Positions 8,909-17,138 of a DNA stretch of 64,000 nucleotides are shown here, in pieces. A program made the translations under genes and the position numbers. How positions within the stretch are numbered: the first letter of the stretch is position 1; each line of letters opens with the position of its first letter. The stretch is from Thiomargarita sp. (lineage in GTDB: Bacteria; Pseudomonadota; Gammaproteobacteria; Beggiatoales; Beggiatoaceae): NCBI GenBank assembly GCA_022729575.1, contig DZAL01000002.1, forward strand, positions 17,135-81,134. The letters run 5' to 3'. The notes under the pieces are model-generated. The model was not told the DNA's origin. It saw only the letters and a program-made list of their open reading frames with translations, and searched no databases.

Positions 8909-9856
8909 GTGTCAAATTCTGAAGTTACCCATTTTTCACCACATTTACCCGTCTTACTCACAGAGACTCTAAATTACTTACAGATACAATCTGATGGTAT
9001 TTATGTCGACTGCACTTTTGGTCGGGGGGGACATAGTCGAGCCATTTTAAATCACTTAGGTCCACAAGGACGGTTGCTGGCTTTTGACCAGGATCCCGAG
9101 GCTATTCCCATTGCTCAAGCCTTAGCGGCGACTGATTCGCGTTTTCAGTTTGTTCATAGTAGTTTTACCGATTTATTCGTTGGTTTAAAAGAACATCATT
9201 GGTTAGAACCAGTTAAAGGAATTTTGTTAGATTTGGGAGTCTCCTCTCCACAACTGGATAACTCAGAGCGCGGTTTTAGCTTTCTCCGTGAAGGTCCCTT
9301 GGATATGCGAATGAATCCAACTCAGGGAGAAAGTTTAAGCGACTGGTTAGCTAATGCCACTACGTCACAATTAGCGATGGTGTTGCAAAAATATGGCGAA
9401 GAACGTTACGCTAAACGCATTGCGCGTGCTATTATACAAACCCGAGACCAACAAGGTCTTACCTCTACCCGTCAATTAGCGGAAGTGATTACCGCTGCTC
9501 ATCCTGCTTGGCCACCTGACAAACATCCAGCCACTCGCTCGTTTTTAGCTTTACGCATTTTTATTAACCGTGAGTTAGAACAATTGCAACAGGTGTTACC
9601 TCAAGCCGTCGCCGCTTTGGCGCCAACAGGACGGTTAGTGATTATCAGTTTTCATTCGTTGGAAGATAGAATCGTCAAACGTTTTATTCGAGACGCGGTG
9701 AAAGGAGATTCGTTTCCAACCACGGTACCGATTCCCATCAGTGCGTTACGACCCACTTTACGTACCCTAGCTAAACCGATTTTTCCAAGTGCTGAGGAGG
9801 TAGACAGAAATCCTCGCGCTAGGAGTGCGGTATTACGAGTAGCAGAGAAATTATAA
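8909..9856 (+). CDS. rsmH: 16S rRNA m4C1402 methyltransferase RsmH (MraW)
   Basis: 315 residues, normal family length. It methylates N4 of C1402 in the decoding centre of 16S rRNA using S-adenosylmethionine. The conserved opening HLPVLL, the SAM-binding DCTFGRGGHS, GILLDLGVSSPQLD, ERGFSF and ISFHSLEDRIVKRF are all present. The reading frame begins with GTG at 8909; there is no good Shine-Dalgarno sequence and no better start, since the HLPVLL motif lies only 12 residues in. In most Gammaproteobacteria rsmH heads the division and cell wall (dcw) cluster with ftsL next; here it stands alone and is followed by a repeat element. Confidence 0.95.
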   Translation: MSNSEVTHFSPHLPVLLTETLNYLQIQSDGIYVDCTFGRGGHSRAILNHLGPQGRLLAFDQDPEAIPIAQALAATDSRFQFVHSSFTDLFVGLKEHHWLEPVKGILLDLGVSSPQLDNSERGFSFLREGPLDMRMNPTQGESLSDWLANATTSQLAMVLQKYGEERYAKRIARAIIQTRDQQGLTSTRQLAEVITAAHPAWPPDKHPATRSFLALRIFINRELEQLQQVLPQAVAALAPTGRLVIISFHSLEDRIVKRFIRDAVKGDSFPTTVPIPISALRPTLRTLAKPIFPSAEEVDRNPRARSAVLRVAEKL

Positions 9857-9900
9857 AGGGCGAAAGGGCGAAAGAGTGTAACCACTTGGTTACAGTTGTT

Positions 9901-10099
9901 GGTAGTCCCCACCAACTAATGGAGGTATTAAAATCCAGGTGCTAATTTTCCTAAACTTTACCAGTTTCAGGCTTTTTAAACCTCACAGGTTGAGGAAACC
10001 TCGGCGGTTCTAAGTTTCCTAAACCTCAAAGGTTTAGGAAACTTTAACCTTTGATAACTCATTGAATTTTAACGCCTCCATTGGTTTGGAAGGACTACC
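9901..10099. mobile_element. MITE-like element (GGTAGTCCC ends), 199 bp
   Basis: It starts GGTAGTCCCCACCAACTAAT and ends in CCTCCATTGGTTTGGAAGGACTACC, so its ends form imperfect terminal inverted repeats. Inside is a perfect family D hairpin at 10012-10044 (arm AAGTTTCCTAAACCT, loop CAA) plus decayed hairpin copies. Elements with the same ends occur at 11226 and 35180, and single ends occur at 16706 and 20627. It encodes nothing and lies right after rsmH. Confidence 0.75.
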
Positions 10100-10125
10100 A
10101 TCGACTTTATAATTCTGGTGGACGA

Positions 10126-11169
10126 TTATACCACCGGTACTGGTTGTTGTTGGGTCATACAATGCACACAACCGCAACCATAGACCAAATCGAGACCATC
10201 GATGGTAACGATTTGATAATTAGGGAATACTTGTCGAAAAGTGTTCAATGCTTGTTGGTCTGTGACAGGGTCCTCAAAAGTGGGTAAAATAATTCCTCCA
10301 TTGGCCACATAAAAGTTAATATAGGACGTAGTAAGACGTAAACCATTGAAATCATCACGCCGGCTGGGTTGTTCAAGTTCAATAATTTCTAAACGTCGAC
10401 CTTGAGCATCTTTAGCCTGGCGCAATCGCTGTAGATTATCTTGTAATATAGCATAATTGCTGTCTAACGGATCCTGACAGGTCAGCGCTAACACTACTCC
10501 AGGTCGTGCAAAACCGGCTAAATTGTCAATATGTCCAGCCGTTTCATCATCTTGCAAACCTTGACCTAGCCAAATGATTTGAGTGACCCCCAAGTATTGG
10601 CGTAATAATTCTTCAATCTCCTGGCGAGAAAGTTGTGGATTCCGGTTAATATTGAGGAGACATTTTTCAGTAGTGAGTAAAGTGCCCATACCATCCACAT
10701 GAATTGAGCCACCTTCCAAAATCAAGGGCGCGGCCTGACGTGGGAGGTGAGTATACTCCAAAATTCGTTGTGCCAATTCGGCATCCCTTAGATAATCTTC
10801 AAGTTTTTCTCGATTTTCGCCCCAGGCATTAAATTGCCAATCGACACCAGCTATCTGTCCATGGCCATCAATCACAAAAGTGGGACCGGTATCTCGTAAC
10901 CAGATGTCATCAATGGGTAGCGGGATGATCTCTACCCCATTGCCACAATAATTTTTAGCCACGGTCACTTGGTCAGGCGGAGTAATGACTTTGACTGGTT
11001 CAAATTGAGCAATGGCGTGCATAGCGTTTACCCAACTGGCACGAGCGCGGTCAAGTTCAAATGGCCAACTATCGGCGCGGGCCGGCCAAGCCATCCAACA
11101 ACAGGTATGCGGATGCCATTCGGCGGGCATGTAAAAATGAGTAGGGGAATGATTTATCTCTGTTTTCAT
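10126..11169 (-). CDS. aguA: Agmatine deiminase
   Basis: 347 residues, full length for the peptidyl-arginine-deiminase-like family. It converts agmatine to N-carbamoylputrescine and ammonia, a route from arginine to putrescine. Visible family motifs are the N-terminal PAEWHPHTCCWMAWP, IWLRDTGPTF with the substrate-binding Asp, LEGGSIHVDG, DDETAGHIDN with the active-site His, and the C-terminal GCGCVHCMTQQ, in which Cys337 is the nucleophile. No aguB-like gene is adjacent, so the second step must be encoded elsewhere. The last codons abut the MITE-like element. The ATG at 11169 gives the normal family start. Confidence 0.93.
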   Translation of the reverse strand: MKTEINHSPTHFYMPAEWHPHTCCWMAWPARADSWPFELDRARASWVNAMHAIAQFEPVKVITPPDQVTVAKNYCGNGVEIIPLPIDDIWLRDTGPTFVIDGHGQIAGVDWQFNAWGENREKLEDYLRDAELAQRILEYTHLPRQAAPLILEGGSIHVDGMGTLLTTEKCLLNINRNPQLSRQEIEELLRQYLGVTQIIWLGQGLQDDETAGHIDNLAGFARPGVVLALTCQDPLDSNYAILQDNLQRLRQAKDAQGRRLEIIELEQPSRRDDFNGLRLTTSYINFYVANGGIILPTFEDPVTDQQALNTFRQVFPNYQIVTIDGLDLVYGCGCVHCMTQQQPVPVV

Positions 11170-11225
11170 ATTTCATAAAAATTCAAATAAGACCAACTTT
11201 TTCAAAGTTTAAATCTTAAAAAATT

Positions 11226-11345
11226 TGGTAGTCCCGCCAAATTAATGGAGGTATTAACCTTCAATGAGTTACCAAGATTCAAAGTTTCCTAAACCTTTGA
11301 GATTTAGGAAACTTAGCACCTGCCAGGCTTAGGAATCTTCGCCCC
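11226..11345. mobile_element. Partial MITE-like element (one GGTAGTCCC end)
   Basis: It starts GGTAGTCCCGCCAAATTAAT, continues through TTAACCTTCAATGAGTTACC and holds a family D hairpin with one mismatch at 11282-11314. No matching right end is visible, so this copy seems truncated. Confidence 0.65.
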
Positions 11346-11365
11346 CGGCGGCTATCGATGATTTT

Positions 11366-11989
11366 TCAACCAACGGCTAACTGCAGTTTAAGTTCTCCTT
11401 TTTTACTGATTTCAATTGCAGGTTGTATGACATCAGTGACATCTTGCATTCCCGTAGCAAAGGAAACTTCTTGACGAGTGCCGTTAGGTAAAATAATAAT
11501 ACCTTTAACCTTGTATTCATGGTGTCCTACGCTAAGGATTTTGTCACTAGCGCACGCTCCTTCGGCAATCAAGGTGCCATTCTCAAATTCACGGTGGATG
11601 GTCGCTACCAATTTGCCAGAAAGATTACAAATCACTGCGTTATCGAAAAATACCACCAACGATAATCTCACTCTGGCTTGAGCGATGACATCAATCCGCG
11701 GTAATTTCTTAGTATCTTCCGCGAGCGGTTTTAATGATAATGGTGGAATGGTAAAAGTTTCTTCCTCACCCTTTGCCTCGGTCTCTTCTACTGAAACCAT
11801 TTCAACTGCTTCCTTTTTATTCGTAATGGCAGTTGCGGTTGGTGGATTCAAAGAAAGTGAAGCAGGCTCTACTTTAGCCGGCGGTGGTAATTTCTTAGCA
11901 GGTCCTGCTAACGGTTCCGTTTCTTGCTGATCACAAGCAACTAAACAGAATATCGTCAGTAATAAAGTGAAAGAAAAAATTTTATTCAT
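11366..11989 (-). CDS. Putative lipoprotein of unknown function
   Basis: 207 residues. The N-terminus is a lipoprotein signal peptide with lipobox LVAC (Cys19), so it should be lipid-anchored; aspartate after the cysteine would favour retention in the inner membrane under the classical +2 rule. Residues 25-95 are Pro/Glu/Thr-rich and probably disordered. The C-terminal 110 residues appear globular and beta-rich (RVRLSLVVFFDNAVICNLSGKL, then a hydrophobic VKGIIILPNGTRQEVSF hairpin). I do not recognise a family. An AGGAG-type site precedes the ATG. Confidence 0.6.
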   Translation of the reverse strand: MNKIFSFTLLLTIFCLVACDQQETEPLAGPAKKLPPPAKVEPASLSLNPPTATAITNKKEAVEMVSVEETEAKGEEETFTIPPLSLKPLAEDTKKLPRIDVIAQARVRLSLVVFFDNAVICNLSGKLVATIHREFENGTLIAEGACASDKILSVGHHEYKVKGIIILPNGTRQEVSFATGMQDVTDVIQPAIEISKKGELKLQLAVG

Positions 11990-12491
11990 AGGATTTCTCC
12001 TTAAGTGATTAAGATTAGCTAAAACTAAATTAAATTTGTTCCTAAATAAGCGAGTATAACGGATTTACCAAATAGACCGATCAAACTTCGATCTACTGAA
12101 TTATTTGAAAACAACTTTATTAATATTAAACAAAATACATATTATACACTCATTATCAACGGCAATGGTAAAGATTGAAGGCTTTTAACATACTAATTAT
12201 AGGTATAAATTAATACATACTTACAGATAGAAAATAATACGCCTTATTAAATAATAATTTATTAAATTAACCAATTCTTAAATAAACCTGCAACCAGATT
12301 TGACAACTTTTCAAAAGTTGTCAAATCTAAATTCGATGATTTATTCAATAATTAATATTTTATTCTGTAGCTTGTTAACTAGAAATTGGAATATAATGAT
12401 TAGTTAACTGTTCTTAAAGTTTAAAATTTATTCTACATTATCCTTTATCTAAATTAAAAACTCATTTAAAAAATGAGTTGGAGAATCAAGT
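11990..12491. other. AT-rich gap between divergent genes
   Basis: About 500 bases between the lipoprotein gene and cysQ, very AT-rich. Apart from a family A hairpin at 12296-12328 I see no gene, RNA or convincing terminator. Both flanking promoters must lie here. Confidence 0.5.
12296..12328. repeat. 33-bp hairpin, family A
   Basis: Perfect arms AGATTTGACAACTTT with loop TCA, alone in AT-rich intergenic DNA. Confidence 0.88.
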
Positions 12492-13307
12492 ATGTCAGGC
12501 CCATCGCCGTTAGAATTACTAGAAACCGTCAAACAGATTGCGCAAACGGCGGGTGAGCGAATTATGGAAGTCTATGCCACGGATTTTCAGGTCGAACATA
12601 AAGCCGATAAAACACCTTTAACTGAAGCCGATATGGCCTCTCACCAAACAATTATAGCGGGCTTGAAACAACTAACTCCCCACTGGCCAATCTTATCAGA
12701 GGAGTCTTCCAGTATTCCGTATGAGGAACGTGCGTCCTGGCAACGTTATTGGTTAGTCGACCCCTTGGATGGTACCCGAGAATTTATCAAACGCAACGGC
12801 GAATTTACCGTTAACATCGCCTTGATTGATGATCATCAACCAGTGTTAGGAGTGGTTTACGTACCAGTCACCCAAGTGAATTATTTTGCCGCACAGGGAG
12901 GAGGCGCGTTTAAAAGTTTGCCAGGACAAGCGCCAGTGCCAATTAATCCGCGACCATGTCCCACTAACCATTGGATTATAGCGGGAAGTCGGTCACATGC
13001 AAGTGAAACATTGCAACAATTCATTAAACAACTTAACGTGGAAGTAGAATTAGTTAGCATTGGTAGCTCTTTAAAATTTTGTCTGGTGGCGGAAGGTAAA
13101 GCCGACATTTATCCGCGCTTTGGTCTTACTTCCGAATGGGATACCGCCGCGGCTCAATGTGTAGTGGAACAAGCGGGAGGACATATAACCAATCTGCAAA
13201 TGCAGCCGTTACGTTATAATACCAAAGACTCTTTACTTAATTCACATTTTTTGGTATTCGGAGATGCCTTGATTAATTGGGCACAATACTTGCAAAAATT
13301 ACAGTAA
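12492..13307 (+). CDS. cysQ: 3'(2'),5'-bisphosphate nucleotidase CysQ
   Basis: 271 residues, an inositol-monophosphatase-superfamily enzyme that removes the 3' phosphate of adenosine 3',5'-bisphosphate (PAP) and can act on PAPS, protecting sulfur assimilation from PAP build-up. The metal-binding residues are visible: Glu70 in ILSEES, then WLVDPLDGTREF with Asp90 and Asp93, and the downstream SEWDTAAAQ. The GTREF sequence is the CysQ signature rather than that of inositol monophosphatase. A GGAG site precedes the ATG. Confidence 0.92.
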   Translation: MSGPSPLELLETVKQIAQTAGERIMEVYATDFQVEHKADKTPLTEADMASHQTIIAGLKQLTPHWPILSEESSSIPYEERASWQRYWLVDPLDGTREFIKRNGEFTVNIALIDDHQPVLGVVYVPVTQVNYFAAQGGGAFKSLPGQAPVPINPRPCPTNHWIIAGSRSHASETLQQFIKQLNVEVELVSIGSSLKFCLVAEGKADIYPRFGLTSEWDTAAAQCVVEQAGGHITNLQMQPLRYNTKDSLLNSHFLVFGDALINWAQYLQKLQ

Positions 13308-13718
13308 TTTAGTCAACTATACTCCAAAACTCAACTTTTCAAAGTGTTAACTTTAATTTTCTCACCAAGCTAAACTTTGAATTTCATTTTTGAAGTGTAC
13401 CAAAACTATAGACTGCTATTCATAATTTTTATTATCGAATAAAATATACCTGTTAATCTTGAAGTAAATCGAGCATCATCTAGTATTCCAGACTATTTTT
13501 TGCTAAAATGTTATAAGGGTAGGTAGGTTATCTGGGTTTAGTTGTCTAACGGTGAAATTTACAATCCAAAATGATAGGAGTAACCGTTAATGAAAAAAGG
13601 TCTAAGTGTCGACCCATAAGTATTTACAGACTACATTTTAGGAGAGCCAGATTATCTGCGCAATCTCTACCTTATAAATTTCTATTTCACTGATAATAGA
13701 CTATTAAGGACAACTCGG
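13308..13718. other. Gene-free gap upstream of the pentapeptide-repeat gene
   Basis: About 410 bases, AT-rich. A nine-codon frame at 13590-13619 (ATG to TAA) has a plausible AGGAG site upstream, but it is too short to call a gene. I see no hairpin family copy here. Confidence 0.4.
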
Positions 13719-14156
13719 ATGAAACACAAAAAATTATTATTTATGGTATTAATACCACTGCTTATGGTTGGTTTATTAGGACATTTAACGTTAGCAGCCA
13801 ATCCCACCCATCTCAAGACGCTTAAAGAGACCAAAAAGTGTGTGCGTTGTAATTTAAGTGGAGCGCGTTTGAATGGGGCACGTTTAATCCGTGCCCAATT
13901 AGCAGGTGCCAATTTAAGCGGTGCCAAATTAAGAGGTGCCAATTTGCGAGGTGCCGACCTAAGTGGTGCTAATTTAGCAGGAGCGGATTTACGTCGAGCC
14001 AATTTACGCGGCGCGAGAATGGGAAGAGCCAATTTGAGAAATGCCAATTTAGGTGGTGCTAATTTGCGCGGCGTGAATTTAAGTGGAGCAAATACTGCCG
14101 GAGCAACTCTTACAGGGGCGGTGCTAAATGACGCGACCGGGACCTCAGGTCAATAA
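13719..14156 (+). CDS. Exported pentapeptide-repeat protein
   Basis: 145 residues. A signal peptide covers residues 1-27 (ends LTLAANP). A CVRC motif follows at about 43-46, then some 17 tandem pentapeptides of the A(N/D)LxG/A type from about residue 48 to 140. Such repeats fold into a right-handed square beta-helix. The protein is too short for a DNA-gyrase-mimic dimer of the Qnr type and is exported, so its role is unknown. The CxxC just before the helix is common in exported pentapeptide proteins of sulfur bacteria and cyanobacteria, though I cannot assign a function to it. Confidence 0.85.
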   Translation: MKHKKLLFMVLIPLLMVGLLGHLTLAANPTHLKTLKETKKCVRCNLSGARLNGARLIRAQLAGANLSGAKLRGANLRGADLSGANLAGADLRRANLRGARMGRANLRNANLGGANLRGVNLSGANTAGATLTGAVLNDATGTSGQ

Positions 14157-14553
14157 TTATTGCTGAATTCTCTGAATTCAACGTAATCCAGTGGGAAACT
14201 TTTATCTTACGCATCTGATATACTCTTGGATTCCTGCATGATGATTCGCTGATACGTGATTCACCGACCACGGTTGGCAACTCCAACGTCATAACCAATC
14301 GCATAACCAATTTTATATTTATTATCAACCAAGTTAAGGAATTTAACACACGTTTGGGACACCAGTTTTTCAAGCGCGGGTGACCAAATGTTATTCCTTA
14401 ACTTAACAGTTTTGAGCCTGTCAGCAGTTTTTCTGGTTTCAATTCAAAAAACTCCCTCCACCAAGTCCGTAGATGAGATGATTTATTATGCCTATTGAGG
14501 TTTCGAGAAAACTTTCCCACAACCATCTTCGTTAAAATAATGAATACCCATCT
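14157..14553. other. Gene-free gap
   Basis: About 400 bases without a supportable gene. It contains small imperfect inverted repeats but none of the hairpin families recognised elsewhere. Confidence 0.4.
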
Positions 14554-15117
14554 ATGTTAACCATTCCGCCTGAACGAATTCAAATACAACAAGCCATTGT
14601 GCAGAAACATCAGATAACACCACGTCATAACTGGGGACGCTATCCTCCTCGCTATGATAAATTAGTGCTGGATTGGAATTACGATTCGCTGGTGATTCAT
14701 CACTCCGGTAATGCAGGAGAAAAAGACCCGACTAGAATTGAACATCGTCACTGTTTAGAGCAAGGTTATGATGATGTAGGGTATCATTATCTCATACATC
14801 CCAGTGGCCAAATTTTTGAAGGACGATCGATAATCTATAAAGGTGCTCATGTCAATCTAAAAAATACCGGTAAAATTGGTCTCCTAATGATGGGTGACTA
14901 TGATGAGCAATGGTGGGATGATGATGATACCTTGACCCGGCCATTCCTAGAAACTTTAGAATCTCTGTTGGTGACCCTAACCTCTTATTTTCCAACGAAA
15001 TATTTAGGCGGACATAAAGAATTTTTGCGCGGCCAGAAGTATACTTGCCCAGGTAATTTGTTGATGCCAGTGGTGGAAACCTGGCGAAAAAAATTTAGCT
15101 TGCAAGCACCGCCGTAA
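14554..15117 (+). CDS. N-acetylmuramoyl-L-alanine amidase / PGRP-like domain protein
   Basis: 187 residues, essentially a single amidase_2 (peptidoglycan-recognition-protein-like) domain. Visible are LVIHHSGN with the first zinc-ligand histidine, DVGYHYLIHPSGQIFEGR, GAHV, the second zinc histidine in GGHKEF and the cysteine ligand in TCPG. It should cleave the bond between muramic acid and L-alanine. There is no signal peptide, so it is either cytoplasmic (AmpD-like recycling) or exported without a cleavable signal. It is followed by a family A hairpin and then gmhB. Confidence 0.82.
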   Translation: MLTIPPERIQIQQAIVQKHQITPRHNWGRYPPRYDKLVLDWNYDSLVIHHSGNAGEKDPTRIEHRHCLEQGYDDVGYHYLIHPSGQIFEGRSIIYKGAHVNLKNTGKIGLLMMGDYDEQWWDDDDTLTRPFLETLESLLVTLTSYFPTKYLGGHKEFLRGQKYTCPGNLLMPVVETWRKKFSLQAPP

Positions 15118-15122
15118 TTTTG

Positions 15123-15155
15123 AGATTTGACAACTTTAAAAAAGTTGTCAAATCT
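15123..15155. repeat. 33-bp hairpin, family A
   Basis: Arms AGATTTGACAACTTT with loop AAA, six bases after the amidase stop codon. Confidence 0.88.
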
Positions 15156-15205
15156 GAATTTACCCTCTTTTTTCCTGATACTGACTAAATGGACATTTAT
15201 AAATT

Positions 15206-15751
15206 ATGAAATTAGTTATTCTTGACCGAGACGGTGTGATTAACAAAGATTCCGATGAATACATTAAATCACCCGAAGAATGGGAAGCCTTACCAGAGAG
15301 TCTCAATGCCATTGCTCGTTTAAATCAAGCCGGTTATCGAGTGGTGATAGCCTCCAACCAATCAGGGCTGGCCAGAGGATTCTTTACCTTAGATACTTTA
15401 AATCAAATTCACAATAAAATGTTGAAACAATTGGCCGAAATTGGTGGCAACATTGAAGCCATTTTTTTCTGTCCTCATGCCGAAACCGAAGGCTGTCAAT
15501 GTCGCAAACCACGACCAGGCCTATTTCAAGACATTGCTAATCGCTTGGGCATTTCTTTAGCCAAAGTGCCGGCCGTAGGCGATTCCTTACGAGATTTACA
15601 AGCGGCCATTGTGGCCGGCGCCCAACCCGTTTTAGTCTTGACGGGCAAAGGGAAACGGACTGTAAACGATTTGGAAGGATTCAAAGACGTGCCAGTATAT
15701 GAAGATTTAGCCGCATTCGTGGATAGTTTTTTAAAGGAAAGAGGAGAATAA
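15206..15751 (+). CDS. gmhB: D-glycero-beta-D-manno-heptose 1,7-bisphosphate 7-phosphatase
   Basis: 181 residues, normal GmhB length. It removes the 7-phosphate in ADP-heptose synthesis for the lipopolysaccharide inner core. HAD motif I is LDRDGVI with nucleophile Asp7 and acid/base Asp9. SNQSGLARGFF is the GmhB substrate loop, and the zinc-binding cysteine/histidine loop is CPHAETEGCQCRKP. GDSLRDL is the last HAD motif. It lies three bases upstream of plsC, a pairing common in Gammaproteobacteria. Confidence 0.95.
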   Translation: MKLVILDRDGVINKDSDEYIKSPEEWEALPESLNAIARLNQAGYRVVIASNQSGLARGFFTLDTLNQIHNKMLKQLAEIGGNIEAIFFCPHAETEGCQCRKPRPGLFQDIANRLGISLAKVPAVGDSLRDLQAAIVAGAQPVLVLTGKGKRTVNDLEGFKDVPVYEDLAAFVDSFLKERGE

Positions 15752-15753
15752 AT

Positions 15754-16461
15754 TTGGAATTATTTATTCGCGCTTTAATCTTTTACCTTGGCATCGCACT
15801 GGCGGCTATCATTTGTTTTACCCTGGCATTATTTCTGTTGCCGTTACCGTTTCGGCAACGGTATCAATTTTTAACACAATGGTCAGAATTTGCTTTATGG
15901 TGGTTAAAAAAAACGTGTCGTTTGAGTTACCAATTACACGGCCAATCGAATATTCCTGAGCAACCAGTGATTGTACTAAGTAAACACCAGTCGGCTTGGG
16001 AAACGATTGCATTGACTCGATTATTTATGCCACAATGTTGGGTCTTAAAACGAGAATTATTATGGCTCCCATTCTTCGGCTGGTCCTTGGCCATGTTGAA
16101 ACCCATTGCCATTAACCGAGGAAGCCCGCGTCAAGCCATACAACAAGTGGTTAAACAAGGTAAGCAACGATTAGCTCAGGGAATCTTCGTCGTCATTTTT
16201 CCTGAAGGTACTAGAGTGGCGCTTGGTGAAAAAGGACGTTATGGCATTGGGGGAGCCTGGTTAGCCGCCGAAAGTGGTTATCCCGTGGTCCCGGTAGCGC
16301 ATAACGCGGGAAAATTTTGGCCTCCTCATGGCTTCCTAAAATATCCCGGCACGATTCAAGTTTATATTGGACCGCCTATTGATTCCAAGGGTAAAACTGC
16401 TCAAGAAATTAATGCACTGGTGGAAGCATGGATTGAAGGGAAAATATTGGAAATAAATTAG
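15754..16461 (+). CDS. plsC: 1-acyl-sn-glycerol-3-phosphate acyltransferase
   Basis: 235 residues. It adds the second acyl chain in phosphatidic acid synthesis at the inner membrane. There is an N-terminal membrane helix (residues 5-30). The catalytic motif reads SKHQSAWE, His78-x4-Glu83, the glutamate variant common in gammaproteobacterial homologues of this gmhB-linked type. FPEGTR is the phosphate-binding motif, and PVAHNAG follows. The start is TTG at 15754, supported by a GAGGAG site that overlaps the gmhB stop codon, so the two genes are translationally close. Confidence 0.9.
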   Translation: MELFIRALIFYLGIALAAIICFTLALFLLPLPFRQRYQFLTQWSEFALWWLKKTCRLSYQLHGQSNIPEQPVIVLSKHQSAWETIALTRLFMPQCWVLKRELLWLPFFGWSLAMLKPIAINRGSPRQAIQQVVKQGKQRLAQGIFVVIFPEGTRVALGEKGRYGIGGAWLAAESGYPVVPVAHNAGKFWPPHGFLKYPGTIQVYIGPPIDSKGKTAQEINALVEAWIEGKILEIN

Positions 16462-16544
16462 GATACCTGGTGTGCAACACCTATTTTTCTTCTCGTTACG
16501 AGTTTAGAAAACGTTGACCATTTTGGTGGTAATGAAATTTGGCT

Positions 16545-16621
16545 GAGAACTTAGGACTGCCAGTCCTGACCGCCTCAGAGAACTTAGGACTGGCAGTCCT
16601 TTGAGGACTACCAGTCCTGAC
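16545..16621. repeat. Family C hairpins at left edge of the PIN-ATPase cassette
   Basis: A half copy of family C (GGACTGCCAGTCCT near 16553) is followed by a full 33-bp copy at 16586-16618 with one mismatch. The same arrangement with more copies stands at 20405-20542, so the homology of the cassette flanks extends into this block. Confidence 0.85.
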
Positions 16622-16754
16622 CGCATCATCATCCACCTGTCATCACTAGCACTATTTTTCGCTTTCCTAAACGGCAAAGGTTTAGGAAATCTTAACCTTT
16701 GGTTGTTGATAACCCATTGAAGGTTAACACCTCCATTGGTTTGGAGGGACTACC
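16622..16754 (+). repeat. Left 133-bp direct repeat flanking the PIN-ATPase operon
   Basis: Identical base for base to 20543-20675. It contains a decayed family D hairpin (CCTAAACGGCAAAGGTTTAGG) and ends with the MITE-type terminus TTGGTTTGGAGGGACTACC. The operon starts 33 bases beyond it. Confidence 0.95.
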
Positions 16755-16786
16755 CAGAATGAACTAGAAAGACAACTGGAATACTT

Positions 16787-17134
16787 ATGAAAATTCGTAT
16801 TATTGACACTACCTATGAAAAGCAACACCAGGGTCTAATTAGTGAAAGTCCAGCATTAGGATTAGCCGGCACCGAAGCCATACCCATCCCCAATTGGGCT
16901 AACCAGGTGACTAAGCAAAGTTCATGGCAAGGTTGCCAATTTCCATTAGAACAACTCGAAATGTTGCTAGAGAAGATTCCTTATAGCATCTCAGAAAAAG
17001 AGAGAAATATGGTGCGATGGACCATCGATGAGCAAGATTTAGAAGTTGATCTGTCTATCGTCTTGGCAGTATTAGGCCGCGATTTCTTAATACTTAATCC
17101 AGAAGCGAAAAAATTCGTCCTAACCTTGGAGTAA
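16787..17134 (+). CDS. Small unknown protein, first gene of PIN-ATPase operon
   Basis: 115 residues with no signal peptide or membrane helix. I do not recognise a family. The middle contains an amphipathic run (FPLEQLEMLLEKIPYSISEKE) and the C-terminus an acidic, hydrophobic stretch (DLEVDLSIVLAVLGRDFLILNP). It ends four bases before the GTG of the PIN-domain gene, so the two are co-transcribed. By position it may be an accessory or controlling subunit, as small first genes often are in nuclease-ATPase operons; that is inference only. Confidence 0.65.
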   Translation: MKIRIIDTTYEKQHQGLISESPALGLAGTEAIPIPNWANQVTKQSSWQGCQFPLEQLEMLLEKIPYSISEKERNMVRWTIDEQDLEVDLSIVLAVLGRDFLILNPEAKKFVLTLE

Positions 17135-17138
17135 AGCC

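Noticed and set aside
9652..9915. 87-residue frame antisense to the end of rsmH
   Set aside because: It overlaps conserved rsmH codons and has no family match.
7917..11169. Nit-type amidase as N-carbamoylputrescine amidase partner of agmatine deiminase
   Set aside because: The Cys157 region reads CYDLRFPE, typical of Nit1, not the AguB pattern, and rsmH lies between the genes.
13590..13619. Nine-codon frame with a good ribosome site
   Set aside because: Too short to support as a leader peptide; no attenuator follows it.
13682..14047. Leu/Ala/Pro-rich frame antisense to the pentapeptide gene
   Set aside because: Mirror image of the A(N/D)LxG repeats, without its own start signals.
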